Below are positions 35,641 to 46,959 of a stretch of DNA of 64,000 bases, piece after piece. A program made the translations under genes and the position numbers. Every line of letters starts with the position of its first letter. Within the stretch, counting starts at the first letter, position 1. The notes below the pieces were generated by a model. It ran no database searches, was not told the DNA's origin, and saw only the letters and a program-made list of their open reading frames with translations. Where the stretch lies: NCBI RefSeq assembly GCF_949987515.2, contig NC_082696.1:64674447-64738446 (forward strand), written 5' to 3'. The DNA comes from Delphinus delphis (Eukaryota > Chordata > Mammalia > Artiodactyla > Delphinidae).

Positions 35641-36639
35641 CTCACAATTGCAGGTAATGACAGTGCCCACATATCATGAAAATACATCAAAAATTCAAAT
35701 TTTATCCACTAGGGAGATTTGGACTGATTCCCTCAAATTAGTCAGGACAGTATTTTAAAAAGGTAAAAGTGCCATTAAGTAAAATGTGCAATTGATATGT
35801 GATCTTTGTACCTATAAGACACTTTATTCACTCATTCATTTATTCATATATTAATTTAAAAAATATATTTACAAGGACAAGCATGGAAATGCTCCTGTGT
35901 TGTTTGTCTGGAGAGAAAAATAAATGTTACCTCCAGGAGAAGATAATAGGGACTTTACCCTCCAGGAGAAGATAATAGGGACTGATGCAAATTTGGGAAA
36001 AGGAGGTGGCATGATAAACTGTTTAAAATACTGAAGGAAGCCTAAAGATGGAAGACCAATTAAGAGGCAGTGAAATAATCTGGACAACAGACAAGAATTA
36101 AAACTTATGGTGGTGGTCATGGAAACGATAAAAAGGAAATGGATTTAAGAAACACGATGAAGAAAAAACAATTATCCCTTACTTAAGAAAGATTTACACT
36201 GTCTTTTCTCTGATCGGTTCTTGAGAAGAATTTATATATCCATTTCACAGCTAAAGCACCTTCTTTTGCAATAATGAAGGGAAAGTCGTGTTAATTCCAG
36301 ATCCATGCTTGAGTATTCAGTTCACTCATGGCTTCTGGTGGAAAATACACAACCATAGCAATGCTCACACAAGCAGAGGGAGTGTGAAGGAATAAGAGAA
36401 AGTGAAAAACCATTATAATTAGAGCATTCCTATTCTTTTTTCATCTTACATGGTTAAATTAAATGTAATCTGGGGGTAAGCTTTTCTGAAGAGACAGGTG
36501 ATACCAAAACATTAGTCAAAGTTTTTGTTGGTGGTGTTTTTATGGGAGTAACTACATCTTATATACTTTCCAACATATTCCCTGATGCACTTTGGAAGAA
36601 ATTGAATGATACGATGGAAATATTTATATAGAATAATGT
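35641..36639. other. Unassigned DNA with a short tandem duplication
   Basis: No gene recognised. Contains the duplication listed separately at 35927-35983. Confidence 0.45.
35927..35983. repeat. Tandem duplication of a 28/29-bp unit
   Basis: Two adjacent copies of a unit holding ctccaggagaagataatagg (35931-35950 and 35960-35979). They are identical over 24 bases and differ by one C at the joint. The near identity points to a recent local duplication. Confidence 0.97.
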
Positions 36640-36855
36640 GGGGGAGAAGGGAGAATCTGACACACAGATTCCTATTTTGGTTCCATCACTACCTAGATTC
36701 GTGATCTTGGACATATTCCTTAAAACTTCTAAAACTTATTTCTTTAAAGATAATAATTGAAATTCACTCAAAGACTAAGAGGATTCAATAAAATAATTTA
36801 TGTGAATACAAAGGACAGAGCCTGACACTTAGTAAGCTCTAATAAATATCTATGA
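36640..36855 (+). mobile_element. MIR SINE, sense
   Basis: 'ggttccatcactacctagat' then 'gtgatcttggacatattcct' and 'taaaataatttatgtgaata' and 'cagagcctgacacttagtaa' (36680-36835) follow the MIR head-core-tail order. Confidence 0.85.
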
Positions 36856-37711
36856 CTAACCTTATCTTATAGATAATATTATTAGGAATGCTTTGATAAT
36901 ATGGAACTAGTTGAGTTGAACTGGTTAAAGGAGTTGTGAGAATGTTCCCTGAAGCTCAAATGTTGACAGTCTCCGTTAAGTGGCAGCAAAAGTCTTCTTT
37001 GAACTGTCTTTTGGGATTCACTGAGATTGGATCCATGTTAGCAAAAGTCCACTGGTGTCCTGGAGACTTCACAAAATTGCTAAGAGAAAAGACAGCAACC
37101 ACTTCAAAATAGATAATTTTGTCAGTGGGAGATTTTTCTGCCGTTAGCCAGGGATCTGAACCCTTTGAGGGTCTTGATGATATCCAGAGAGAAGATTTTG
37201 GAAGGCCTTAATCCCAGTGAGAATTTTGGACACTATCTCATAGATACTGAAATCTGCATTTAAATGGTTTAAGCAGGGAGTCATATGGGCAGCAGTGGCC
37301 TGATGCTGTGTGACTAATACATTGGCTGCATATGGGTGACCCCAAAGTGAGGGAAACTGCAAGCTCAGTGATGTGCCACTAACAGGAGACAGAGAATTGA
37401 ACAAAAAGGAGCAGGACTCTGTATTTTGAGACTGCACTTCTAGAAGAAAGTAAATATAATGAACAGAAATAGATGAGGAGGTGTTATGGAAACTTCTAAA
37501 ATAATGACTTTGAAATTTTTTGAAAAATGGTGGACAATCAACCCTCAAAGTATCCCTAAGTTTATCAGAAATTATCTTGGTAATTGATTCCAAAACAGAA
37601 GGACTTTTACTAAGAAATATTTCTTCATGTAGAATCTATTTTTTCATAAAGTATCAATATATCAGATATATTTCCTATTAAATGATAACAGATCATAGTC
37701 TAACAATCTTC
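36856..37711. other. Unassigned DNA holding the longest open frame of the window
   Basis: A minus-strand frame of 149 codons (37593-37144) is open, serine-rich, and has no recognised domain, signal peptide or membrane span. I treat it as chance: there is no supporting context, and at this AT content frames of this size are expected occasionally in 64 kb. It would deserve a homology check. Confidence 0.4.
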
Positions 37712-37727
37712 AAGAATTAGCATTCTT

Positions 37728-37939
37728 GGGCTTCCCTGGTGGCGCAGTGGTTGAGAGTCCGCCTGCCGATGCAGGGGACACGGGTTCGTGCCCCGGTCCG
37801 GGAGGATCCCACATGCCACCGAGCGGTTGGGCCCGTGAGCCATGGCCGCTGAGCCTACGAGTCCGGAGCCTGTGCCCCGCAACGGGAGAGGCCAGAGCAG
37901 TGAGAGGCCCACGTACTACAAAAATAAATAAATAAATAA
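37728..37939 (+). mobile_element. CHR-2 SINE, sense, full length
   Basis: Sense CHR-2 copy from 'gggcttccctggtggcgcag' through the B box 'gggttcgtgccccggtccgg' and the body 'gcccgtgagccatggccgct' to 'gagaggcccacgtactac', then an (AAAT)n tail. A perfect 16-bp target-site duplication aagaattagcattctt is seen at 37712-37727 and 37940-37955. Frames on both strands here are SINE read-through. Confidence 0.98.
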
Positions 37940-37955
37940 AAGAATTAGCATTCTT

Positions 37956-38639
37956 CCTTCCTTTTATAGCCAGAGGAAGATTAAATGCCTTTACCTTTGG
38001 GTCACCTATTTTACTTTTAATTTTTTTAAATATTGTGTTGACAACTGAATGATTCTCAAGCATATAATGCATTAGGTCAGAGTGTTAAACATGATTTTGA
38101 AAGCGGTTATGCAATATTCCTTTTTGACATGTCAATAAATTAAAATGATAAAATAAATGTTTTTTATAGTGCCTAAAAAATAAAACCACAAAAACATTCA
38201 CAGGATGGATAAAACTCCATGTGTTTAATGAAAAGCATTCCCAATTACTTTTTATCAGTTTTTGCTTGCTGACAAATAATTCTATGGGCACTTTCTAGTA
38301 TATTTCTAGAAAGTGAGTATGCTATAATCATTGAGTTATTACAGATTTTTAAGTTTCAAATATTCTATTTTTTATTCCTGATGAACATTAAATTATTATA
38401 ATAAGACCCAATATCCATTAACATATTATTTTGAACATGATTATCACTGAATAGCTATTAAAGAACTCTTCTCACTGGGCAAATGAGACTTCAGAACCAC
38501 TCATTTAACATGTTTTTCACAACTTTAGGCCATTCCAAAGATATTCAAGTTGCTCCACTCATATATAAATGTATAATTCATAATTTTATAGCTAACTTGT
38601 TTCAAGTGTCAAAAATTCACTATTAGTGTAAAATGTCAT
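37956..38639. other. Unassigned AT-rich DNA with one short perfect hairpin
   Basis: No gene seen. It includes a 10-bp perfect inverted repeat at 38289-38315 that is listed in the findings. Confidence 0.4.
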
Positions 38640-38900
38640 TAAATATATGTCAAGTCCCTTATATAAAATGCATGTAACTTCCTGTATACTTTAAATCATC
38701 TCTAGATTACTTAAACACCTAAAACAATGTAAATGTTATGTAAATAGTTGTAAATGCTATGGAAATAATTGCTGCTGAACTAAAGATTCAAATTTTGCTT
38801 TTTGGAATTTCCTGGATTTTTTTCCAAATATTTTTGACCCACAGTTAGTTGAATCGGTGGATGTGGAACCTGTGGACATGGAGGACAAACTGTATAGTTG
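38640..38900 (-). mobile_element. MER2 DNA transposon (Tigger group), partial
   Basis: The plus strand carries 'caagtcccttatataaaatg', 'ctttaaatcatctctagatt' with 'acttaaacacctaaaac', and the end 'ccaaatatttttgacccaca' then 'gttagttgaatcggtggatg' and 'tggaacctgtggacatggag', the reverse of the MER2 5' part. It ends near 'gacaaactgtata', the inverted terminal repeat. The opposite terminal repeat is missing, so one end has been lost. Non-autonomous, no coding sequence. Confidence 0.88.
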
Positions 38901-38974
38901 TTTTGTCATTACAGATGGGAAAATAAGGTCATCCATGACTTGACCCAGAATGCATTAGCCCTGAACAAAATGTT

Positions 38975-39612
38975 AGCACTGTACATGAAAAGAATAACCA
39001 GTATACACATGTTAGGCATTCATCACAATGAAAATAATAAGCATACCCATCATCCAGAAGTTTCCTCAAGCCCCTTTGTAATCTCTCACCCTTGTCCCTC
39101 AGTGCGTTTTATCCTATCCCCAGGCATACACTGATGTGCTTCCTAGCACTACAGATCAGTTTTCATTTTCTAGAATTCTATATATAATTGGAATCACACA
39201 GTATTATTATTTGTCTATCCACTTTAACTCAGTATGATAATGTGTTTGTGTATATTGATAGCACCTTCATTTACACTGTCAAGTATTCTATACGTATATA
39301 CCATAGTTTCTTTACACATTCACCTGATTATGAATATTTGTTTTTTTCCAGTTTTGGATTCTTACAAATATGGCTGCTATGAATATTTGTGTAGAAGTTT
39401 TTGTATGAATATATTCTTTTATTTCTCTTGGGTATTAATACCTAGGAGTGGAATATCTGAATCATATAGTAAGTGTATGTGTAACATTTTAAGAAACTCT
39501 GCCAGACTGTTTTCCAAAGCTGTTCTGCTATTTTAAATATCAATTCAAAGAGTATTACAGTTCCACTCTCTCACCAACATCTGCTTTTAGCCATTTTATT
39601 TTGTGTGTAATA
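38975..39612 (-). mobile_element. L1M LINE, 3' UTR and ORF2 tail, antisense
   Basis: Old L1: 'acccatcatccagaagtttc' then 'ctcaagcccctttgtaatct', 'ttttctagaattctatatat' and 'aattggaatcacacag', then 'atggctgctatgaatatttg', 'ttctcttgggtattaatacc' and 'taggagtggaatatctgaat'. All match the reverse strand of the L1M 3' end. It is interrupted at 39612 by an MLT1 LTR and resumes at 39969. Frames are broken. Confidence 0.9.
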
Positions 39613-39968
39613 GTATCTTAGTTCACATTGATAAAACAAACACAATAGACCGATGGCTTAAACAATAAATATTTATTTCTCACAGTTTTGGAGGTTAGGA
39701 AATCCAAGATCAAGGTGCCAACCAATTAGGTTCCTGGTGAAAATTCTTTTCCTGCTTTTCAGATGGCCACCTTCTGGCTATATCTTCACATGGCCAAGGG
39801 AGAAACCATTTCTCTCCTCTCTTCTTATAAAGACACTGATCCCATCAACAGGGCTACCCTTCATGACCTAATTACCTCCCAAAAGCCCCACTCCAAAATA
39901 TACACGACACATTGGGATTAAGGCTTCAATTTATGAATTTGGAGGGAGAACACATTCAGTCCATAGCA
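39613..39968 (-). mobile_element. MLT1-type MaLR solo LTR nested in L1
   Basis: Antisense MLT1: 'tatcttagttcacattgata', 'gaccgatggcttaaacaata', 'gttttggaggttaggaaatc', 'gacctaattacctcccaaaa' and an end 'cattcagtccatagca'. The L1 text on either side ('tgtgtgtaatag' and 'agtggtatcttg') joins when the LTR is removed, showing insertion into the L1, with a degraded tagtg-like duplication. Confidence 0.9.
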
Positions 39969-41475
39969 AGTGGTATCTTGTTTTGATTGTAATTGTTCAC
40001 TTCCCTAATTACTAATGATGTTGTTCTTCAATTTCTAAAAGAATTTGTATAGATTTTATATTATTTCTTCCTTACATATTTGATAGAATATATCAGTAAA
40101 TCTATATAAACCTGGAGTTGTCCATGTGGGAAGGCTTTTAACCTTAAATACGATGCCTTTCATGGATGAAAGGGCTATTCAGATTATCGGGTTTTTGTTG
40201 AGAAAGTTTTATTACTATTGTCTTTCAAGGAATCTGTCCATTTCACTTAAGTTGTTTGACTTATTGGCAAAACACTGTTTGCAAGGTTTCTTCATTATCC
40301 TTTTAATAACTGTTGATTCTGTCATGATAGCATCTTCTTGTTTCTTCTGTAATGTTTCTTCTTCCTCTTTTATCCTGATAAGTCTGGATAGATGTTATCA
40401 ATTTTATAGACTTCCTCAAAGATGTAGCTTTTGGGTTTATTAATTTTTACCTTTTTTTCTGTTTTCTACTTTCTGACTTTCACTCTGATCTTTATTAGTT
40501 CCTTTCATTTACGTTGGAGTTAATTTGCTCTATTTTTTTAATCACCTAACCTCTTAAGGTAGAAGTGGATGTTACTTATTTGAGACTTTCTATTTTCTAC
40601 TATAGTCATTTAGAACTATAAATTTCTCCCTATGTAACACTTTTGTGGCAGCCAGCAAATTCTGTTATGCTGTGACTTTATTTTCATTCAGTTCAAAATA
40701 TTTTGGATTTTACTTTTGATTTACTTTTTGATCCCCAGGTTATTTAGAAGTATGTTGTTTAGCTTCCAAATATTTGGGAATTTTCCAGATCTGTTATTAA
40801 TATCTAATTTAGTTCCATTCTGGTATGAGGACATATTCTGTATTGTTTAAATCCTTTAGATTTACTGAGACTTGTTTTATAGTTCATCTTGGTAAATGTT
40901 CCATGCACAATTGAACACAATATGCAATCTGTTGTTTTTGGACAGAGTATTCTAAATTTGTCAATCAGGTTGATTTCATTAATAGTATTGTTCTGATCTT
41001 TTATATTCTTTCTATTTTTCTGTTTACTTAAGTTCTCAGTTATTGAGAGGAGAGTACTGAAATCTCTGACTTTAATCATGGAATTACCTCTCTCTCCTTG
41101 CAGCTCTATCAATTTTCCCTTCACATGTTTTGAAACTCTTATTAGATACATAAACATTTAGGATTATTCTGCCTTCTTGGTATACTGACCCGTTTATAAT
41201 TATGAGATGATATTCTGTATCTCAAGTAATATTATTTTCTCTGTAATCCGCTTGGACTGACATTAATATAGCCTCTTCAGCTTTCTTTGGATTAATATTA
41301 GCATGGTATAGTTTTTTCGTTCCTTTTACTCTTAATTTATTTATGTCTTTATCTTTAAAGTGAGTTTCTCATGAGCAACGCATAGTTGGATGTGGCTGTT
41401 AAATCCAACTAACCATCTCTGCCTTTTAACTGGAATATTTAAACCATTTAATGTGATTGTTGATATTGTTAGGAC
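39969..41475 (-). mobile_element. L1M LINE, ORF2 body, antisense
   Basis: Continuation of the L1: 'cttccctaattactaatgat' then 'gttgttcttcaatttctaaa', followed by reverse-strand ORF2 text: 'gaatctgtccatttcactta', 'gatgtagcttttgggtttat' then 'taatttttacc', 'gatccccaggttatttagaa' then 'gtatgttgttt', 'gagaggagagtactgaaatc' and 'tcattaatagtattgttctg'. Stops and indels destroy the reading frame. A deletion near 40.05 kb removes part of the region, since the text jumps to a more 5' part of ORF2. Confidence 0.9.
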
Positions 41476-41870
41476 ATTTACTGTGAGGAACTGGCTCACA
41501 TGATTATGGAGGCTATCTGTAAACTGAATTACAGTGGTATAATTCAGTCCAAGTCCAAAAGCCTGAGAACCATATGAGCCAATGCTGTAAATCCCAGCCC
41601 GAGGACAAGAGAAGATGGCATGAGATAGCTCAGACAGTGAGGCAAGAAAAAAGGGTCAAAAATGTCTTTCCTCCAACTTTTGTTCAATTAAAGCATTAAC
41701 TGGGTTGATGTCCACCCACATTAGGGAGGGCAGTCTACTTTACTGAGTTCACTGATTCAAATGCTAATTTCATCCATAAACAACTTCACAGACACATCAA
41801 GAAATAATGTTTAATTTTGGCACTTCATAGCCAGTGAAGTGACACGTTAAACATCACATACAGTGTCTTC
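41476..41870. mobile_element. Old LTR-like repeat, family B
   Basis: 'aactggctcacatgattatg' then 'gaggctatctgtaaactgaa' (41485-41522), 'gatgtccacccacattaggg' with 'agggcagtctactttactga' (41709-41747), and 'aatgctaatttcatccataa' then 'acaacttcacagacacatca' match a common mammalian LTR-like unit. I do not name the subfamily. No gene. Confidence 0.6.
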
Positions 41871-41939
41871 TCTTTTTTTTTCTTCTTTTTTTTTTAAAAT
41901 ATCAATTATACAATACAGTGTTATCAACCAAAGTCATAT

Positions 41940-41940
<1 letters not shown>

Positions 41941-41983
<43 letters not shown>
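41941..41983. repeat. (AC)n microsatellite
   Basis: Uninterrupted dinucleotide of about 21 units. A standard polymorphic marker type. Confidence 0.99.
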
Positions 41984-41986
<3 letters not shown>

Positions 41987-42039
41987 AGTTCTCTTTCTCT
42001 GAAAAACTCTCGGTACATCATTTTGTTAGTTTTAAAGAT

Positions 42040-42580
42040 GGCCTCAAATTATTTGACACTCCTCCAGCTAAGACACTAAAAGGTGAGGTCGGATTCCCCA
42101 AACATTAAATACAGCCTGGCCTTAGTAAATTACTTGTAGCTAACAGTATACAGCAGAAAAAATGATGCATGATTTTCCAAGGCTATGTCAGAAGAAGCCA
42201 TGCAAATTCTGCCTCATTTGTTGGAATGCTCCCTCTTGGAGCCCTGAGCTCCCATGCAAGACACATGACTACCCTAAGACTGCCATGCTTTGAGAAACAC
42301 CAAGGCACATAGTGGTATTTCATGTGGACACTCCAGCCAATATTCTAGCAGAGCTCATTCTTTGAGTCATATGAAACCAGACACTGTAGATGAGACTAAG
42401 TCTCCAGGTCTTTCTAGCTATTAGCTTTTTTAGTTTCCCCAATTATTTAGGTCTTCCCAGACACAGTCTCAGACATGGAGCAGGGACAAGCCAGCTCCAC
42501 TGTGCTTATATCCAAATTTGTGACTCAAGAAATCAATAAACACAATAAAGTGATCATTGTTCTATGCCACTAAGTCTGGA
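42040..42580 (+). mobile_element. Old LTR-like repeat (ERVL-like?), sense
   Basis: 'tcaaattatttgacactcct' then 'ccagctaagacac', 'gcctggccttagtaaattac', 'gactaccctaagactgccat' then 'gctttgagaa', and the end 'tctatgccactaagtctgga' fit a mammalian LTR consensus with 'ccatgtaagaagtccgacta' and 'aagccactaagttttgg'. The AATAAA near the end (about 42535) is where the LTR poly-A signal would sit. The family name is uncertain. Confidence 0.65.
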
Positions 42581-42840
42581 ATTTTTTTTAACAAAATGTG
42601 ACTGGTGGAACAACTTAAATATATTCAATAATACACTCTTAGACACACCCAAACACTCTTCATAAAAATTCATATTATAATGTCTATTGATATAGGCTGA
42701 TACCATAATGCCTAAATAATTTACATCAAGGATTAGATTGTCATGGCCCAAGTACTCAGTTTTTTGATACTCTGGCACACCTAGTATTTCCAAAATTCTG
42801 CTAATCATGAATAATCATGGATATAGTAGAATATATAGAT
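42581..42840. other. Unassigned DNA
   Basis: No gene or named repeat recognised. Confidence 0.4.
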
Positions 42841-42962
42841 TTACAGGCTCTTCTTTTGAAGATTCTGATACACTAGGTCTGAGGTAAAAACTGCAGGGAG
42901 CGGCATTTTTAGCAAATACTCCAGTCATATTTGGAAACACTAGCTCAATACAAGGTTTAACT
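42841..42962 (+). mobile_element. MER20-like hAT fragment
   Basis: 'agattctgatacactaggtc' then 'tgaggtaaaaactgcagg' and 'gcatttttagcaaatactcc' resemble the MER20 sequence 'gattctgattcagtaggtctggggtggggc' followed by 'gcatttctaacaagttccc'. Terminal repeats are eroded, so the call is tentative. Confidence 0.5.
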
Positions 42963-42989
42963 TAAACTATCAGAAGCAGGAATTATAAA

Positions 42990-43940
42990 TCAATTTTCAA
43001 TAGGCCATTAAATGTTCCTGACACCAAGATGTTGGTCCGGATTGCAACCATCTGAAGCTTTGGCTATGTTTGGGAAAGGCAGTCTCATGCATGCAGTCTT
43101 TTTGGTCTCCCTCAGTTGCATAAAGAATAGGCCTTGGTCCTAGAACAGTTCTTTACCAAGATATAAAGAGCCCACACAGCTTATGACAGGCTTATCACTT
43201 TGGTGGGAATATCTTTCCTTGTTTCACACTCAATGAGTACTCTTTTGTTTCTGCTTAAAGCACATGCCTCATATGGCATTTGGCCAACTCCACTGTTATG
43301 TCTGTCCTCTAGGGAAGGGGACGGGGTCCTTCCACTGTGGCACAAAACTAATCTTTCTCTGTCTTTTCTGTATGTAAACAGCACTTTGTTCCATCTGCTA
43401 CTTGATTGAGTTGTGTTTTCCTTGGTGATTCTGGTACCAAGATGCAATGGGTAGAAGTGTTTGTGGTCCTCCCCCTGGATTGGTAACTGGTACATGGTAC
43501 TCTACTTGACAGCTAGTGTTGAAGAATCCAATTCTACGTTAGCTCAATCTCATGCTTGGAAATCTAGTCCTAGTTTTGGTAGAAGGCCTCAGTTCCTTTT
43601 CAGGTGGATCTCTCTAGAGGGCTGCCTGACTATCCTCACAACATGGCAGCTTCCTTCAGAACAAGTGATCTAAGAGAAAAAAGATGAGTGCCAAGTGTCT
43701 TTATGGCCTCACCTCAGGTGTCAAATTCCCAGAATCTTTTGAAGCTCAAGCTCTCTTCACTTTGGTCCTCTTTACTGTCAATCTCCTAGAAAACTATGAA
43801 TTTAATTTGCGTCATTTCCACAATACCATAGTGGTTAAAAGATCCACTCTATTAAATGTGGGAGGGGATCACACAAAGAAACACCAAACAAATCCCAGGA
43901 ATGGGAATCATCTGGTCCATCTTTGAGGCTGCTTACATGC
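42990..43940. mobile_element. Old interspersed repeat, family A copy 3, with internal insertion
   Basis: 'ggattgcaaccatctgaagc' (43040) matches the early part of family A. 'gcctgactatcctcacaaca' then 'tggcagcttccttcagaaca' (43624-43663), 'ggaggggatcacacaaagaa' (43861) and 'tggtccatctttgaggctgc' (43912) match its later part. The intervening 43090-43600 is not recognised and may be an insertion or extra sequence. Several frames up to 104 codons occur on both strands and have no known domain. Confidence 0.5.
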
Positions 43941-46900
43941 AGTCAAACCATAAATGTGGTTGGACACACTGAAAAAGCTATGTCAAAGGTCATTTCAAAG
44001 TCAGTGTGAATAACCTATCCAACAAAGCCCATCAGCCGGTTCTTTTATCTCCTCTTCCCTAATGACTTTCCCTCTGTTTCAGTAACCCCTTGCTAGGGTC
44101 ACATTCTGGGTCTTATCATTATTAGAAATGTTCTAACTATGAATGTTTAAATTTCAAGTATCCCATTTCCCGAAACTCCTATTCTGGTTGCTTAATACCT
44201 CATTAGGTTCTACAAATGTGTGAGTGTCATTCAAACATTTCCTGATAGTCTTTGTTTTCTTCATCAGCTCATTTTCACATTCTCCAAAGAAACTACTTCA
44301 AACCTTCTGGGATAGTTTCAAATCTCTGGAGACAACCTCCTTCCCTCCATTCTCAGCAGATTATCCTGCTTACTACTCAGCAAAGAAAACTGAGACCTAT
44401 TAGATCGGATGTTCTTAATATCCTTAAAAAATTCACAAACTTAAAGAACCTGGTCTTTTTGGTTTTCTTTTTCTTCCATTTTTCTTTTTGATATAATAGA
44501 AGAGAAGTCTTTTCCCCCTTCCTGGGCCCTGGATCCACCTGGGCTCTTCTGCCTTTGAATGTATTTTACTCTATCAATTTTTCTCTTTCTGTCATATATT
44601 ATCAGCCTTTCCTCTTATCTGTTGTCTTTCTAGAGGAATGTGGTCAAGAATCTTCCGTATTAAAAAAGGAGGAAGGGGTGACTTGAATTCTGGTAAGGTA
44701 TTAGAAAAAAATTTAGCCATATAGTAAAGATGGTGTAGTCATAAACAGAAGGACTCTGGTGGCTGAATCATGTGAAACTCAAACCTGCCTCATTTACCCC
44801 CAAGCTTCGTAGTTCTCTCTACGGATAGGTCCCTTGAAGGATTTGCATATACTCTCTGCCTCCACTTTTTCACATTCTACCCACTCTAACATCTGCAATC
44901 TGGCTTATAGACCCTCTTCACTACGTTAAAATGAACCCTGAAGGGACTTTGCAAATAGAGAACTAACACAAGGCCTGGTGGGAAAGAAATGGGTGGAATT
45001 TGAGATATTATCATTATCATGGCCCTTTAGAAAATCTAAACTTATCATGATACTATCCTGATTTCGGTTAACAAAAATGGACATCACCTCAGACAACACT
45101 TAGTGGTAGCTACCTCTCTGTGCTCCAGAAACATTCCAACAAGGAGAAAGCTTTCCAACAACGAAGAAAGAAATCTTCCAACAAGAAGCCTGGATAGGAA
45201 ATGTGATAGCCCTTTCTCCTTGGGTGCCAAAATCTGGGAGCCAGTGCACTCTGGGTTTCCCTGTATACGTATAGGTATGAACAAATCAAAAGATTCAAAC
45301 ATGACACTAATTTCTCAGCAGAAGATAACCTAAAAACAAAATACAACCAAACAGTTGGAGGACTACAGAAGGAAAAAGATAAATATAAAAAATCCTGTTG
45401 GCTGACAAGGGGGTAGGCATTTATTCTTCATATGTGAAAATTTTACTGAGAATGTACTACACTGTAGACACTATGTTCATTCTAGTATGAGCTGAAAGTT
45501 GGAGACATCTTCGTGTGAGCAGTTATTCATGATTGTGCCCCGTTATTGAAAAGCCCTTCAGCAGAGAGACAAGTACTCTTTTCCTTACCCTTCAGGGAGG
45601 GTCTGGATGCTCATTAGGTTTAATATACCTACTGTGACAAACTAAATGATTAAGGTGAATTACCTTCCATCAAATTTATATCCATTAAAAAAGTTTGTAA
45701 ATACCTTAACACACACTCCAACCCTAGAATGTGAGAATTACATGCATAAAAACTTTATCAGCTGCCTTTCCAAGACATTGTTCAGGGTATGCAAATGTGT
45801 CTTGGGAAATTGAGTAGCAATCAGCTTGTGTCGTACCAAGATTGAGGATACTGCCATTTTCCTTATATTCACCAGAAGTCTTAGATTTAAGTTTTTCTCC
45901 CATTGAACTAATGGCACATCTTCAAAAGTAAAGTATTTGAAGAGTCAAATTGTTGTGGCACAAGTCTACAGAATCTGCATGAACAACTGCTAAAGGTATA
46001 ATTTCCTAAGAGTTAATCAAGAAGGCACTGTGTAGTGAACAAAGGTGAACTTACAATAAAGCACATCCAGTCTTCTCACAATTAGAAGACTGAATCACAG
46101 TGGACTTTTTACTATCGTTTCCTTTTCCTTATTGAAAACCTATAACTGGATAGAGATACAAACAACTTTTGATTACCCATTTTCAAAAGAGATAAAGTTA
46201 GCCTAGATAAACTATATCCACACGTAAGTCCAGAGCACAATATCCTCTGGGAGTTATCTCTCCCAACAAACATTTGTCTAGAAATTTCTCATGAAAATAA
46301 AGTGATTTGACATTTACGGTCTCTTACATTTTTCTGCTAATACTCTACTGGAGAAGATGATTCAAGAAGGGAAAAAAAGCATAGAAATATGGGGAAACAT
46401 AAAGAGAGCAAAGAGCATGTTAACAGTCAAGAGAACTAACTAGGACCTGGATGTTAACTATATGATAGTCTTTTAATTTGTCCTAGTTTAGTCATATTGC
46501 TAACTCTGGTTTTGGCATCTTATGCAAGTATATCTCTAACAATAATTTTGGTCAGTTGTAAACTTCAATGACATTATTTCCAACTATTGATTAACAATTG
46601 ATAACCAAATTCATTTTGTCCAAATAAATGTCTTACTCTCAACTAATAACTTGATTCTTTCTTCCCTGATAAAAACAGAAGCAACTGGAAGATAACTTAA
46701 TCTTTTCATTAACAAATCCAACAATCTATCTCAATTTATAGCCATGTGTTGTTTTTCTTTCTCCACAAATGGGTGAATGATCCCCAAAACTAAGTCAACC
46801 CCTCCACTGTAGCTAATGTCACCTATCTGTTTCACTCAAAAACTTTGAAGTTATATCATCAATTTCTCCTTCTCCACAAGAAGATTCCCATTAGCATGCA

Positions 46901-46959
46901 AGCATGCTCTATTATCTCTTGTACTTAAAAAAAAAGACACTCCTCTGATGTCACAGCCT
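43941..46959. other. Unassigned non-coding stretch, about 3 kb
   Basis: No gene or firmly named repeat. Frames of 72-79 codons lack domains. Direct CAACAAG/CCAACAA words occur near 45136-45190, giving a small local repetition. Confidence 0.4.

Noticed and set aside
37144..37593. Minus-strand frame of 149 codons, the longest in the window
   Set aside because: Serine-rich, no domain or localisation signal, no supporting context; likely chance.
37728..37939. tRNA gene suggested by A and B boxes
   Set aside because: The boxes belong to the tRNA-derived head of a CHR-2 SINE with an A-rich tail and target-site duplication, not a functional tRNA gene.
41941..41983. (AC)n tract considered as a CRISPR-like or structured array
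   Set aside because: Plain dinucleotide microsatellite with no spacers; CRISPR arrays do not occur in mammalian nuclear DNA.
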